Of a DNA stretch of 64,000 nt, positions 1 through 8,095 are shown in pieces (position 1 is the stretch's first letter; every line of letters begins with the position of its first letter). The notes beneath the pieces are model-generated. The model did no database searches. It was not told the origin of the DNA and worked only from the letters and a program-made list of their open reading frames with translations. The position numbers and the translations under genes were made by a program. Source of the DNA: Enterococcus sp. BWB1-3 (GTDB lineage Bacteria; Bacillota; Bacilli; Lactobacillales; Enterococcaceae); assembly GCF_016745275.1 (NCBI RefSeq), contig NZ_JADOEP010000018.1:1-64000 (forward strand), in the 5' to 3' direction.

Positions 1-112
1 TTCATTTGGTGTAAGATGAGTATAGGTCATTTGTCTTCACTCCTTATAATTCTTTGGACGGAACTATTTTGAGTGTAGCACAAATGACTTATTTAGTTGT
101 CTAGCTTAATTT
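1..112 (-). mobile_element. IS30-family element, transposase-proximal end (partial)
   Basis: Only the 5' end of this element is inside the window. Positions 31-112 are nearly the reverse complement of 2172-2255, which precede the transposase remnant of the IS30 copy at 2172-2921. The terminal inverted repeat reads ttgtctagcttaattt at 97-112, the same 16 bases that end the other copy at 2906-2921. The transposase start would lie to the left of base 1. The 11 bases next to the end (113-123, tactatcggcg) recur inverted beside the second copy. Confidence 0.75.
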
Positions 113-156
113 TACTATCGGCGTTTCTTAAATATAAAAAATAAATTACTATTAAG

Positions 157-186
157 TGAAACCTTTCAGTACATTTTTTTCTCTAA
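157..186 (+). promoter_or_regulatory. candidate ECF-sigma autoregulatory promoter
   Basis: TGAAAC at 157-162 and CTCTAA at 181-186, separated by 18 bases, resemble the AAC-type -35 box and C-rich -10 box of ECF sigma promoters. The site lies about 30 bases upstream of an ECF sigma gene, and such genes commonly transcribe themselves. The spacing is slightly long, so this is only a candidate. Confidence 0.4.
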
Positions 187-217
187 TAAGTATAGGGAGG
201 AGGAGGCAAAAGAGTTT

Positions 218-736
218 ATGAAAAATGAGTTACAAGTGAGTTTGGTTGAGAAGACCAAAAAAGGTGACGCTGAGGCGTTTGTAGAGCTTTGTCGATGTTA
301 TCAAAGTGTCTTGTATAACTCAGCGTACAAGTTACTTCAAAATAACGAAGATGTCTCGGATTGTCTACAAGAAACTGAAATAATTGCGTGGAAAAATATT
401 AGTATGCTTAAGAACTCAGCTGCATTTAATACTTGGATTTTTAGGATTATGATAAATGTAGCAAAGGCTATTGTAAAACGAAGAATTGATATGGTTCGGA
501 TTGAAGAAAATGATGTGTTTGTTGAAGAAAAATATTATGGAGAATCTGAACTAGGGCAAATATTTGATCTGTTGCCTGAGAAATATAAAATTCCCATAAT
601 ATTACATTATTACGCAGGTTTCAATATTAAGGAAATTGCCAGCCAACTGAATTTACCTAAAAATACAGTGAAAACTAGGTTAGCACGTGGAAGAGAGAGG
701 TTAAAAATTTTATTGGAAGGAGAACAAAATGGCTGA
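218..736 (+). CDS. ECF-type RNA polymerase sigma factor
   Basis: A sigma-70 family protein of 172 residues, the usual size for an extracytoplasmic-function sigma factor. Region 2 covers about residues 20-85 (DVSDCLQETEIIAWKN, then FNTWIFRIMINVAK). Region 4 covers about 110-165, with a helix-turn-helix around FNIKEIASQLNLPKNTVKTR. A strong GGAGGAGGAGG lies just upstream. Its end overlaps the start of the next gene by 8 bases, and that gene encodes a membrane-anchored DUF4179 protein, the standard sigma/anti-sigma arrangement. It resembles the SigV-type envelope-stress factors of enterococci and Bacillus, but the inducing signal cannot be read from the sequence. The pair lies between inverted IS30 ends and may have been acquired. 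Confidence 0.9.
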   Translation: MKNELQVSLVEKTKKGDAEAFVELCRCYQSVLYNSAYKLLQNNEDVSDCLQETEIIAWKNISMLKNSAAFNTWIFRIMINVAKAIVKRRIDMVRIEENDVFVEEKYYGESELGQIFDLLPEKYKIPIILHYYAGFNIKEIASQLNLPKNTVKTRLARGRERLKILLEGEQNG

Positions 737-1808
737 TAAAAATATTGATTTTGTTAGAAGTGAAATAGAAATTCCAGAAGAAGTGCTGAAGGATTTAGAG
801 AAAAACCGACAAAGAATACTAAGTCACGAGGTGGAGCAGAAAATAAATACGAAGAAACATAAAAAAACAGTGATTTTAGCAGTTCTAGCAGTAGCGGTAG
901 CAATGATTCTTTTTGTTAATCCGCAAGTTAACTCGGCTATAAGGAATGCTTTGGGGATAAGCAAAGATTCGGGTGTTGCAGCAATAGAAGATAAAGGGAT
1001 AGAAAACAATTTGAATCTAGTAAGCAAATCAAATGACATGGAAATAACGTTAACAAAATTTGTTTCGACAAAAAGAAAAATGGCATTTGAGTATCAATTT
1101 AAAATGGATGAGGAATTAAAGACATTATTGGAAAAGAACAGTAAAACAGAAGATCCGTGGGCTAAGACATTTGAATTTATAGATGTTTCGCTCTATGTTA
1201 ATGGGGGAACGAAGGATATCTATGGTGGAGTATCAGGTAGTTCAACCAGTCGAGTTGAGGGAGATATGTTTTACGGGTCTGTATTCTCAACTTTTGATAA
1301 GGAAATTATTCCTGAAAATGCCAAATTGACATTACATATCACTCGGTTAGCTTGGCAAGATAAGGAAGCTGCAGCAGCTGAGATATCGAGAGCAATGGAG
1401 AATCCAGACCCAACGGCAACGTTTACAATAGAGAATGCTATTGAATATGAGGGGGATTGGTCTTTCGATATTGAGTACAAACCATTGATGCAAACAGCTG
1501 CCCCAGAAATCAGTAACATAAATAATATTAGTGACATTCAAGTGAAGAGTGACGCATTACAAACCGTGGTGAAATTCAAGGCACCAGTCAATGAAGATAG
1601 CAGAACAGCGGTAACAATTTACAAAGATGGTGTTAAATTAGATGGTGTGACACATATGGGAAGTCAACAAATTGACGAAATCAGTGTTACTTTCAGCTTA
1701 AGTGCATTGGATAAAACAAATTCTGTTTATACGGTCCAATTAAATAAGATAGATTCTTTTGGTGAACCGATTGAAGAAATAGGATACTTTGATCTGAAAA
1801 ACAACTAA
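729..1808 (+). CDS. DUF4179-type transmembrane anti-sigma factor
   Basis: A protein of 359 residues with a charged cytoplasmic N-terminus (about 1-45), one membrane segment (about 46-64, VILAVLAVAVAMILFV) and a large outer domain of the DUF4179 kind. Proteins of this layout beside ECF sigma genes hold the sigma factor at the membrane until a signal releases it. The ATG lies inside the end of the sigma gene, behind GGAAGGAG, so the two are translationally coupled. The role is inferred from architecture and coupling; the signal sensed by the outer domain is unknown. A cell-wall or lysozyme signal is possible by analogy with SigV systems, but no RsiV-type domain was recognised. Confidence 0.82.
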   Translation: MADKNIDFVRSEIEIPEEVLKDLEKNRQRILSHEVEQKINTKKHKKTVILAVLAVAVAMILFVNPQVNSAIRNALGISKDSGVAAIEDKGIENNLNLVSKSNDMEITLTKFVSTKRKMAFEYQFKMDEELKTLLEKNSKTEDPWAKTFEFIDVSLYVNGGTKDIYGGVSGSSTSRVEGDMFYGSVFSTFDKEIIPENAKLTLHITRLAWQDKEAAAAEISRAMENPDPTATFTIENAIEYEGDWSFDIEYKPLMQTAAPEISNINNISDIQVKSDALQTVVKFKAPVNEDSRTAVTIYKDGVKLDGVTHMGSQQIDEISVTFSLSALDKTNSVYTVQLNKIDSFGEPIEEIGYFDLKNN

Positions 1809-1906
1809 AATGTTAATATTTCAAATTTTTACCTTTTTTATAGGAAAACTACAGATTAGTCAATTTGAATCGGATGGGTCGGGACTGTGACAAAAGTAGT
1901 CCTAAA

Positions 1907-2111
1907 ATAATCAAAAAAGAAAAATGGCAATCGAAAATTTGTTGAAAGCTTTCGATTGCCGTTTTTCTTTGTCTTTTCCCCGTGCTCTGGCAGCTAATTT
2001 CATCATGCTTAAAGCTAAAATGACAATCCCGGATTCTCTCCGAACCTTCTCCATCCCCCCTACATGATAACGGGTGAAACCCAAACAAGCCTTCTCTTTT
2101 TTCTTAAACAT
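1907..2111 (-). pseudogene. IS1182-type transposase, C-terminal remnant
   Basis: Read on the minus strand, about 66 residues contain GFTRYHVGGMEKVRRESG and ILALSMMKLAARARG. These match the end of IS1182-type transposases, where a domain like G.E.V..E.G...LALN..KLA precedes the stop. The rest of the element is missing. The last part overlaps a strong hairpin (ggcaatcgaaa...tttcgattgcc, about 1926-1963), probably the element end or its terminator. A related tail recurs at about 31800-31895. Confidence 0.6.
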
Positions 2112-2171
2112 CTATTTTACAGTACCAGATTCAGTAAATAATATGACTATTTTTTTGTATCGCCGATAGTA

Positions 2172-2921
2172 AAATTAAGCTAGATAACTAAAGTAAGTCA
2201 TTTGTGCTACACTCAAAATAGTTCTGACCAAAGACTTATAAGGAGTGAAGTCAAGCATTTCCTATTTCATGCTCTGTCAGGACACTCTATCGTAAGTTCA
2301 AAGCCAATCAATTTGAGTGCATAAAATTCCCAATGAAGGGAAAAAGAAAGCCCAACAGGTATAACGAGCGTCGCAGAAAGCAAGCGTTTAAACGCACTAT
2401 TTCAGAAAGAATTAATGACTATCCTGAATTTAACCAGGAATTTGGTCATTTGGAAGGCGACACAATTGTCGGCGTTCATCATAAAAGTGGCGTCATCACG
2501 CTGGTTGAGCGCCTGTCAAAAGTGATTATTACGCTGAAACCAGACAGTCGCAAAACAGTAGATATCGAAAAAGCAACCACTAAATGGTTACAAAATATTC
2601 TCAAGAACTTATTTAAATTCATTATCTTTGATTGTAGAAAAGAGTTCTCAAATTGGAAAGATATGAGTAATGACAATGATAGTTCGATCTATTTTGCAGA
2701 TCCTGGAACACTGTCACAACGGGGATTAAATGAGCATTCAAATGGCTTATTGCGTAAAGACGGTCTACCTAAGAGCATGGATTTTAATCAAGTTGACCAA
2801 GCCTTTGTTTCAGCTGTCGCCTCCAAAAGAAATCATATACCAAGAAAATCATTAAATTATCAAATACCAATAGAGGTATTTTTGAGTTACATAAGTGAAG
2901 ATCATTTGTCTAGCTTAATTT
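2172..2921 (+). mobile_element. internally deleted IS30-family element
   Basis: The element is bounded by inverted ends aaattaagctagataa (2172-2187) and ttgtctagcttaattt (2906-2921), which match apart from one base. At 750 bp it is shorter than a full IS30-type element of about 1 kb. The leader of the transposase gene (2188-2254) is followed almost at once by the middle of the transposase, so roughly 100 codons are missing. It is inverted relative to the partial copy at the left edge. No clear target duplication is visible. Confidence 0.8.
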
Positions 2922-2923
2922 GA
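2255..2923 (+). pseudogene. IS30-family transposase, N-terminally deleted
   Basis: The open frame begins within RTLYRKFKANQFECIKFP, a trace of the region after the DNA-binding helices, and then reads a DDE integrase core. The first Asp is in HLEGDTIVG, the second in IIFDCRKEF, and the Glu is in GLNEHSNGLLR, so the catalytic triad survives. The N-terminal helix-turn-helix needed to bind the ends is lost, so self-mobility is unlikely. An internal ATG at 2333 could still give a 196-residue product, but nothing suggests it is used. Confidence 0.8.
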
Positions 2924-2943
2924 CAAATAAAAAGGAGAAAAGC

Positions 2944-3516
2944 ATGACTAAAAGACCATCATTAGACAAAAACTTAGATAGCAAAATATTTCGTGATTTC
3001 TATTATTTGAAAGAAGAGTTGGTAGACTTTTGTAGAGAAAATGGCTTGCCTGTTTCGGGAGGGAAAATAGATATAACAGATAGGATAGCCTATTTTCTTG
3101 ATTCTGGTAAAGTGCTATCTGCAACACCTAAAAAGAAAAAAGCAACAGTAATATCCAATATTAGCAAAGACACAAAAATTGAACCTAATTTTGTATGCTC
3201 CGAACAGCATAGAGTATTTTTTAAGGAATATATAGGAAGTGGTTTTTCATTTAATGTAACATTTCAAAAATGGTTAAAAAGTAATGAAGGAAAAACGTAT
3301 CAAGAGGCAATAATAGCCTATCATAAAATTCTTGAAGATAAGAAAATGGGAAAAACGAAAATTGACAAACAATTTGAGTACAATACCTATATTAGAGATT
3401 TTTTTGCAGATAATAGGGGAAGTTCTTTAGAAAAAGCGATTAAGTGTTGGAAATATAAAAAGCAATTACAAGGGCATAATCGATACGAAAAATCAGATCT
3501 AATAGCGATAAACTGA
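2944..3516 (+). CDS. SAP-domain, DUF6434-like protein
   Basis: A basic protein of 190 residues. The N-terminal part (about residues 10-50) has a SAP-like fold signature, LKEELVDFCRENGLPVSGGK followed by ITDRIAYFL, typical of small DNA/RNA-binding helices. The C-terminal half (about 75-170, with VFFKEYIGSGFSFNVTFQKW and TYQEAIIAYHKI) resembles DUF6434. I chose the ATG at 2944, behind AAAGGAG at 2931-2936; an in-frame TTG at 2920 lies inside the IS30 end. Such proteins are common in Firmicutes but have no established role. The gene begins 22 bases after the IS30 terminus, so its original promoter has been displaced. Confidence 0.75.
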   Translation: MTKRPSLDKNLDSKIFRDFYYLKEELVDFCRENGLPVSGGKIDITDRIAYFLDSGKVLSATPKKKKATVISNISKDTKIEPNFVCSEQHRVFFKEYIGSGFSFNVTFQKWLKSNEGKTYQEAIIAYHKILEDKKMGKTKIDKQFEYNTYIRDFFADNRGSSLEKAIKCWKYKKQLQGHNRYEKSDLIAIN

Positions 3517-3542
3517 AAGATTCAAATTTGAATTTTTAGTAT

Positions 3543-3731
3543 GGTCTTAATGATGTATTACCGAAAGGGAATGGGAGAACACAGCGTGAAGTTATTCGGG
3601 TTTTTGCGTTGGCTAAAGGGTACGTGGTGTTGATTAATGTTGTGATGGTCAAGATGAAGTTTATAAGCAATAATATGAATGGAACAGCTTATTCGGATAT
3701 GAAATTTGTGGAGAGATTGGCCAGTTCCTGA
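3543..3731 (+). pseudogene. Fic-domain protein remnant
   Basis: One frame carries LPKGNGRTQREVIRVFALAK followed by GY. This matches the Fic active-site loop HPFxxGNGRxxRE and the helix after it, but the catalytic His-Pro-Phe is replaced and there is no start codon or upstream domain. It is therefore a broken piece of a Fic (AMP-transferring) protein, not a working gene. The frame ends at TGA 3729-3731. Confidence 0.5.
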
Positions 3732-4361
3732 TGAAGAAAATAGTTGAATAATAAATTTTTTATGAGATAAAGACAGAAATACTTTGAATGAGATATTTTT
3801 GTCTTTTTTACTATCGGCGTAACTAAAAATCCAAGTTTTATTTATCTGAAAGGAAACATGACTTTTAGTATAGGGATATCGGTTATAATTCTTAGAGAAG
3901 ATGCTGGATACTTATTAAACGTTCGCCCATGAAAGTCATATTTTTATACACCGAAACTTATACCGGTTGACTTCAAACATGAGAATCCTCTTCGGATCAT
4001 TACGAATCGGCATGATCTTAATGTACAGGTGATTGCGACCTTGTTGACTACGCTTATTAAGCTTAAAATAGGGATAAAGGAAAAGATGTTTCAGATCAAG
4101 CGTTTGTTTCGCCCGCTGTGCCCGGACTTTCCTTTTTGATTTTTTTGGAAAAAGTAAGTAATCAGAATATACTGACTACATTTATACAGCACTGATGACT
4201 TATTATAAAAGTTTACAGGTCATATTTCTTTTTTTAGTTTACAAAAGCGCAAGGAAGCGATAGAATACGGGAATATGGGAACAAAAAAACAGATCAATCT
4301 ACTGATGTTATATTAAAGCTATCAGAGTCATAGATTAATGATAAATAGGAGAGTTATGGAA
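3732..4361. other. gene-poor decayed stretch
   Basis: No intact gene is visible. The stretch includes an imperfect hairpin at about 3765-3808 (aaagacagaaat...atatttttgtcttttt) that could terminate transcription. It also includes a third copy of tactatcggcg (3809-3819), the transposase fragment at 3981-4139, and AT-rich sequence leading to the next gene. Confidence 0.6.
3981..4139 (+). pseudogene. possible IS4-type transposase fragment
   Basis: A short frame reads ENPLRIITNRHDLNVQVIAT, which resembles the stretch of IS4/DDE_Tnp_1 transposases written roughly as R.(V/I)TN.FDL...EIA.LY. The expected Y.RW.IE continuation is not recognisable, so only a decayed scrap can be claimed. Confidence 0.3.
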
Positions 4362-5567
4362 ATGTATGAATTTAAGATTGGCGTTAATCCTGAAGAACAT
4401 GATCAGTTTGTAAAAGAACATCCGTTGTGTAATTTGCTGCAGTCGTCTTCCTGGGCTAAGGTAAAAGATAATTGGGATTCAGAAATAGTCGGCGTATATA
4501 GTGATGGAAAACTGGTTGCATCAAGTTTGGTACTTATTCAGACTCTTCCGGCAGGGTTTACGATGCTGTATACCCCCAGAGGACCAATTTTAGATTATAC
4601 TAACAAGGAGCTTGTTCACTTTTTTCTGACAAATCTGAGGAAATTTGGAAAGCAGAAACGGGCACTTTTTGTTAAAATGGACCCGACAGTAATCCATAAG
4701 AATATTTCACTGACTCGTGAAGAAACGCTGAACTCTCAGGCTGAGGAAATTGTTCAAAATATTGAAGCTAGTGGGGCAAGGCATCAGGGCTATACAATGG
4801 AAATGGATGCGACCATCCAACCTCGATTCCAGGCTAATATCTATAAAGAAAACTTTAGTGAAGAGCAGCTGTCCAAGAGTACGAAGAAGATGCTGAAGCA
4901 GGCAGAAAAAAAGGGAGTCGTTGTCCATATGGGGCATCAGGAGCTGGTTTCTGATTTTGGGAAAATGGTTCAGCTGACGACAGAGCGTCAACACATCTCT
5001 TTGCGGAATGCAGACTATTTTACCAAGCTAATGACTATCTATCCTGAAAATTCATTTATTATGCTTGCAGAGGTAGATTTAAAAGCTCGTTATGAAGAAA
5101 CAAAAGCTCGACATGATAAAAATAAAGAAGAGCTGGCTAATTTGAAAGAGAATCAAGTGAAGAAACGTCATAATTTAGAAGAGCTGGAATTTTCTTTGAC
5201 AAGAGAATTAGCTGAACTGGAAGAGCATATTGCTGACTCAGGAGATAAGGCTGTTGTGGCCGGAGCATTGGCTTTGAATTTTGGTTCAACCAGTGAAATT
5301 CTATACGCAGGAATGGATGATCGTTACAAACGCTATATGCCTGCATACAAAGCGTGGTATGAGTCCATTAATGAATGTTTTAACCGCGGCTGCCAAAGCT
5401 GTAATATGGGGGGATTAGAAGGATCATTGAATGATGGTCTGTTGAAATTCAAATCTAATTTCAATCCGACAATCAATGAATTCATTGGAGAATTTGATTT
5501 GCCTGTGAACAAGCTGCTGTTTAGAGCGAGTCAGTATGCCTATAAATTGAGAAAAGGCAGAAAATAA
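4362..5567 (+). CDS. FemX/MurM/BppA-type peptidoglycan branching aminoacyltransferase
   Basis: A FemABX-family protein of about 401 residues. These cytoplasmic enzymes move amino acids from aminoacyl-tRNA onto the lysine of lipid II to build the peptidoglycan cross-bridge. Family features are NLLQSSSWAKVKDNW near the N-terminus, YTPRGPILDY, and a helical coiled-coil arm (about residues 240-290, KARYEETKARHDKNKEEL onwards) that is typical of tRNA-handling Fem proteins. After the arm comes the second GNAT half with LYAGMDDRY and FKSNFNP. Enterococcal BppA1/BppA2 are the closest functional models, but the amino acid added cannot be told. The ATG at 4362 is 8 bases after AGGAGAG; ATGs at 4356 and 4338 are in frame. 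Confidence 0.88.
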   Translation: MYEFKIGVNPEEHDQFVKEHPLCNLLQSSSWAKVKDNWDSEIVGVYSDGKLVASSLVLIQTLPAGFTMLYTPRGPILDYTNKELVHFFLTNLRKFGKQKRALFVKMDPTVIHKNISLTREETLNSQAEEIVQNIEASGARHQGYTMEMDATIQPRFQANIYKENFSEEQLSKSTKKMLKQAEKKGVVVHMGHQELVSDFGKMVQLTTERQHISLRNADYFTKLMTIYPENSFIMLAEVDLKARYEETKARHDKNKEELANLKENQVKKRHNLEELEFSLTRELAELEEHIADSGDKAVVAGALALNFGSTSEILYAGMDDRYKRYMPAYKAWYESINECFNRGCQSCNMGGLEGSLNDGLLKFKSNFNPTINEFIGEFDLPVNKLLFRASQYAYKLRKGRK

Positions 5568-5592
5568 AAAAGAGTGTAAACCAAAAATTTAA

Positions 5593-5645
5593 ATACCGCT
5601 CCAAAATCAGACAGAAAATCTGACTTTGGAGCGGTATTTTTTTTT
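5593..5645. terminator. bidirectional rho-independent terminator
   Basis: A long stem (ataccgctccaaa...tttggagcggtat, 5593-5637) is followed by a run of T. A-rich sequence on the other side lets it serve the convergent panT-like gene as well. Confidence 0.9.
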
Positions 5646-5665
5646 ATCTTATGATACAAACTTTT

Positions 5666-6310
5666 CTACAATTTTTGTGTGGTATTTGTTTTTGTTAATC
5701 GAAGCAAGACAGCTGCAACCGCAACTGTGGCAAAGGCCGCCACAAGAGCTTCGATAATTCCGCTCGTAAAAATGATTCCCAGAATAACAGAAAATACTGT
5801 TTCGATATCAATGTCCATTGCCTGAGCATATGCATCTTTAAACAACAGGAAAATCCCGCCCATTACTAAAATAGTATTGGTTGCTGAACCGCAGAAACCT
5901 GCTATAAAAAGTCCGACTGTCTGCAAAGACTTATTATTTTCCGCTTTTGTTTTAAACAGCTTGTAAACATAGTAGGGAACAACCCCAATTAATATTCTTG
6001 GAATGAAGGCTATTAGAACTGCTTTCCAGCTTCCCTGATCTGTCCCAATAACAGGAATTACTGGTGAAAAAACAAAGGAAAGAGGAGAGATAATGATTGT
6101 ACTCCGAATCATACTGATGATACCGAAGACGCCTCCCAGAAATCCGCCAATCTTAGGTCCTAAAATAATCGATGCAATGATAACAGGAATATGCATAGTT
6201 GTTGCATTAATTGGGCCGATTGGTATAAACCCCAGAAATGGAACGACAGCGAGTAAAATAAGGATCGCTAAAAACATTGCTGTTAAAGTGAAATTTTTTG
6301 TGTTTTTCAT
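5666..6310 (-). CDS. panT: ECF transporter S component, probably pantothenate (PanT-like)
   Basis: A hydrophobic protein of 214 residues with about six membrane segments and the S-component pattern NFTLTAMFLAILILLAVVPF near the start, then INATTMHIPVIIASIILGPK. S components bind a vitamin and work with the shared EcfA/A'/T module encoded elsewhere. The gene lies on the same strand just downstream of coaC and coaB, the enzymes that convert phosphopantothenate to 4'-phosphopantetheine. That neighbourhood is the main reason for calling pantothenate; the sequence alone does not fix the substrate. AAAGGAG precedes the ATG. Confidence 0.75.
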   Translation of the reverse strand: MKNTKNFTLTAMFLAILILLAVVPFLGFIPIGPINATTMHIPVIIASIILGPKIGGFLGGVFGIISMIRSTIIISPLSFVFSPVIPVIGTDQGSWKAVLIAFIPRILIGVVPYYVYKLFKTKAENNKSLQTVGLFIAGFCGSATNTILVMGGIFLLFKDAYAQAMDIDIETVFSVILGIIFTSGIIEALVAAFATVAVAAVLLRLTKTNTTQKL

Positions 6311-6566
6311 TTATTGACTCCTTTCCTGAGAAGATGATTTGGACCGCTGCTATCATTTTGAAAGAATACATTAATATCAATTCTTATGCAAATAACAGCA
6401 GCATTGTTTAATATCTGTCTGAAAACGTTGGTGGCAAGTGTTTTTGTAGTTTTATGGATATCATCGGCATAAATCCTCACTTATGAACTATACAAGCTGC
6501 CCTTTTTCATGGACCTCCACCAAAATCGCTGAAAAACTCATTTTCCCAATAGTCTTCAGATTGGTC

Positions 6567-7115
6567 CTAGTGAACATTATCCAGAATCTGGTGTACATAA
6601 GCAACGATCTCATCTACCTCTGCCAGTGCACCTCTGCCAAAATCTCCACAGGCAAGTAAAGCTTCCCGCGGCTCAAGCTCCTGATAGCCGATTTCCTTCA
6701 AGGTATTCAAATTGCGCTGCATGATCAGATTTTGATACATATACGTATTCATCGCCGGTGCAATAACCTTAGGAACTTCCTCTTTCAGAGCAAGGGCAAT
6801 AGTGGACAGCATATCATCTGCAATCCCATTTGCCAGCTTGCCAATAATATTAGCAGATGCCGGAGCAACAAGAAAGAGATCAGCCTTTTTGGCAAGCTCA
6901 ATGTGATTAATCTGTTCAGGGTAAATTTCTTCCATTACTTCAGTATGAACGGGTCGTTTAGATAAAGCCTGCAACGTCAACGGTGTAATGAATTTTGTAC
7001 TGTTCGTAGTCATGATAACTTCGACGGAATAGCCAAGTTTCATCAGTCGACTGGTGATATCAGCTGCTTTATAAGCGGATATACTGCCTGAAACACCTAA
7101 TAAAATTGTTTTCAT
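6567..7115 (-). CDS. coaC: phosphopantothenoylcysteine decarboxylase (CoaC)
   Basis: A flavoprotein of 182 residues in the HFCD family. It decarboxylates 4'-phospho-N-pantothenoylcysteine to 4'-phosphopantetheine in CoA synthesis. Visible motifs are the N-terminal LLGVSGSISAYKAAD FMN loop, the active His in NHIELAKKADLFLVAPASAN, the substrate clamp PAMNTYMYQN (about 118-127), and LACGDFGRGALAE with the conserved active-site Cys. The length fits a stand-alone CoaC; many bacteria fuse it to CoaB, while streptococci and enterococci keep them apart. The partner coaB lies 204 bases upstream on the same strand. Confidence 0.93.
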   Translation of the reverse strand: MKTILLGVSGSISAYKAADITSRLMKLGYSVEVIMTTNSTKFITPLTLQALSKRPVHTEVMEEIYPEQINHIELAKKADLFLVAPASANIIGKLANGIADDMLSTIALALKEEVPKVIAPAMNTYMYQNLIMQRNLNTLKEIGYQELEPREALLACGDFGRGALAEVDEIVAYVHQILDNVH

Positions 7116-7319
7116 AATAGGTTGCCACCTTTTCTTTTGTTAAGAAACCAAATGTTAGTATTATTCTAACAGAAAACAGCTGTTTAGTGATGATACAGCA
7201 ATTATTTTTTCAGTATTTGTGTGTTTATGCGTGTTGCCTGATTGCTTTGCCAGTATGATCCCTCTGCTTTTAATTTGAATAATATAATCGAAAACCTTAA
7301 AAAATTTGTTGCAAATGAA

Positions 7320-8084
7320 TCAGAATCGACTAAGTTTTTCCACATTTTTTACAATCAGCTGTGCAATTTCTTTTTTTGTATCAGCTGTTTCTACATGATG
7401 ATCTGCATGGATTAAAAGTCCACGGTGATTATTTCCTTGAATATTTTCTAAGTCATTTGCCAGAACGAAATCACAGTGATTTTTTTCAAGTGCAGCTGTT
7501 CCTACGTTGATCAGCTCATTGTCTGTAACACCTACAAGCAGTTTGAATCCTACTAAAATAGTATCGGGCTGATGTTCACGAATCATAGCAATTATTTTAG
7601 GGTTTTTCTTTAAGAAAAGCAAGAGTCGATCTGTATTGGAAGAAATCTTTTTTTCTGATTGACTTTGCTGACCAAGCGAATCTAGGACAGATTTTATGAT
7701 TTCACTAATTTTCTGTCCCGTAGACAACTCTTCTTTTTGCAGTTTTTTTGTCAGATTCTGAATTAATTCTTCCTCAGGAATACTGGTTTCGCTGGAGAAG
7801 TCGCTGACTGCCATACTATGAATAATACTGTCAAAATTGTGATTGGATAATAGCATCTTCATCTGCTGCTGAAGTTCATCTGTTGTTTCTATTTCTATTA
7901 CAGTCAGCTGTTTATTTTCAGCAGGACGAACAGCATAAGGGGTGGTCAGATAAATCACCTGATGCTCTTTTTCTAAAAAGACTTCCGCAATTGTTTGCCC
8001 TAAACGCCCTGTGGAATGGTTGGTAATGGAGCGGACGTTATCAATTTTTTCTGATGTACCTCCAGCTGTAATTAATACCTTCAT
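7320..8084 (-). CDS. coaB: phosphopantothenate--cysteine ligase (CoaB)
   Basis: A stand-alone CoaB-type protein of 254 residues that joins cysteine to 4'-phosphopantothenate using a nucleotide. The N-terminus KVLITAGGTSEKIDNVRSI with NHSTGRLGQ is the nucleotide-binding signature of the family. Later, FDSIIHSMAVSDF, ILVGFKLLVGV and CDFVLANDL match the substrate and dimer regions. Its stop is only 11 bases upstream of the preceding gene's ATG region, suggesting coexpression with the reductase gene to its right. Confidence 0.93.
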   Translation of the reverse strand: MKVLITAGGTSEKIDNVRSITNHSTGRLGQTIAEVFLEKEHQVIYLTTPYAVRPAENKQLTVIEIETTDELQQQMKMLLSNHNFDSIIHSMAVSDFSSETSIPEEELIQNLTKKLQKEELSTGQKISEIIKSVLDSLGQQSQSEKKISSNTDRLLLFLKKNPKIIAMIREHQPDTILVGFKLLVGVTDNELINVGTAALEKNHCDFVLANDLENIQGNNHRGLLIHADHHVETADTKKEIAQLIVKNVEKLSRF

Positions 8085-8095
8085 TAACGATCTCC

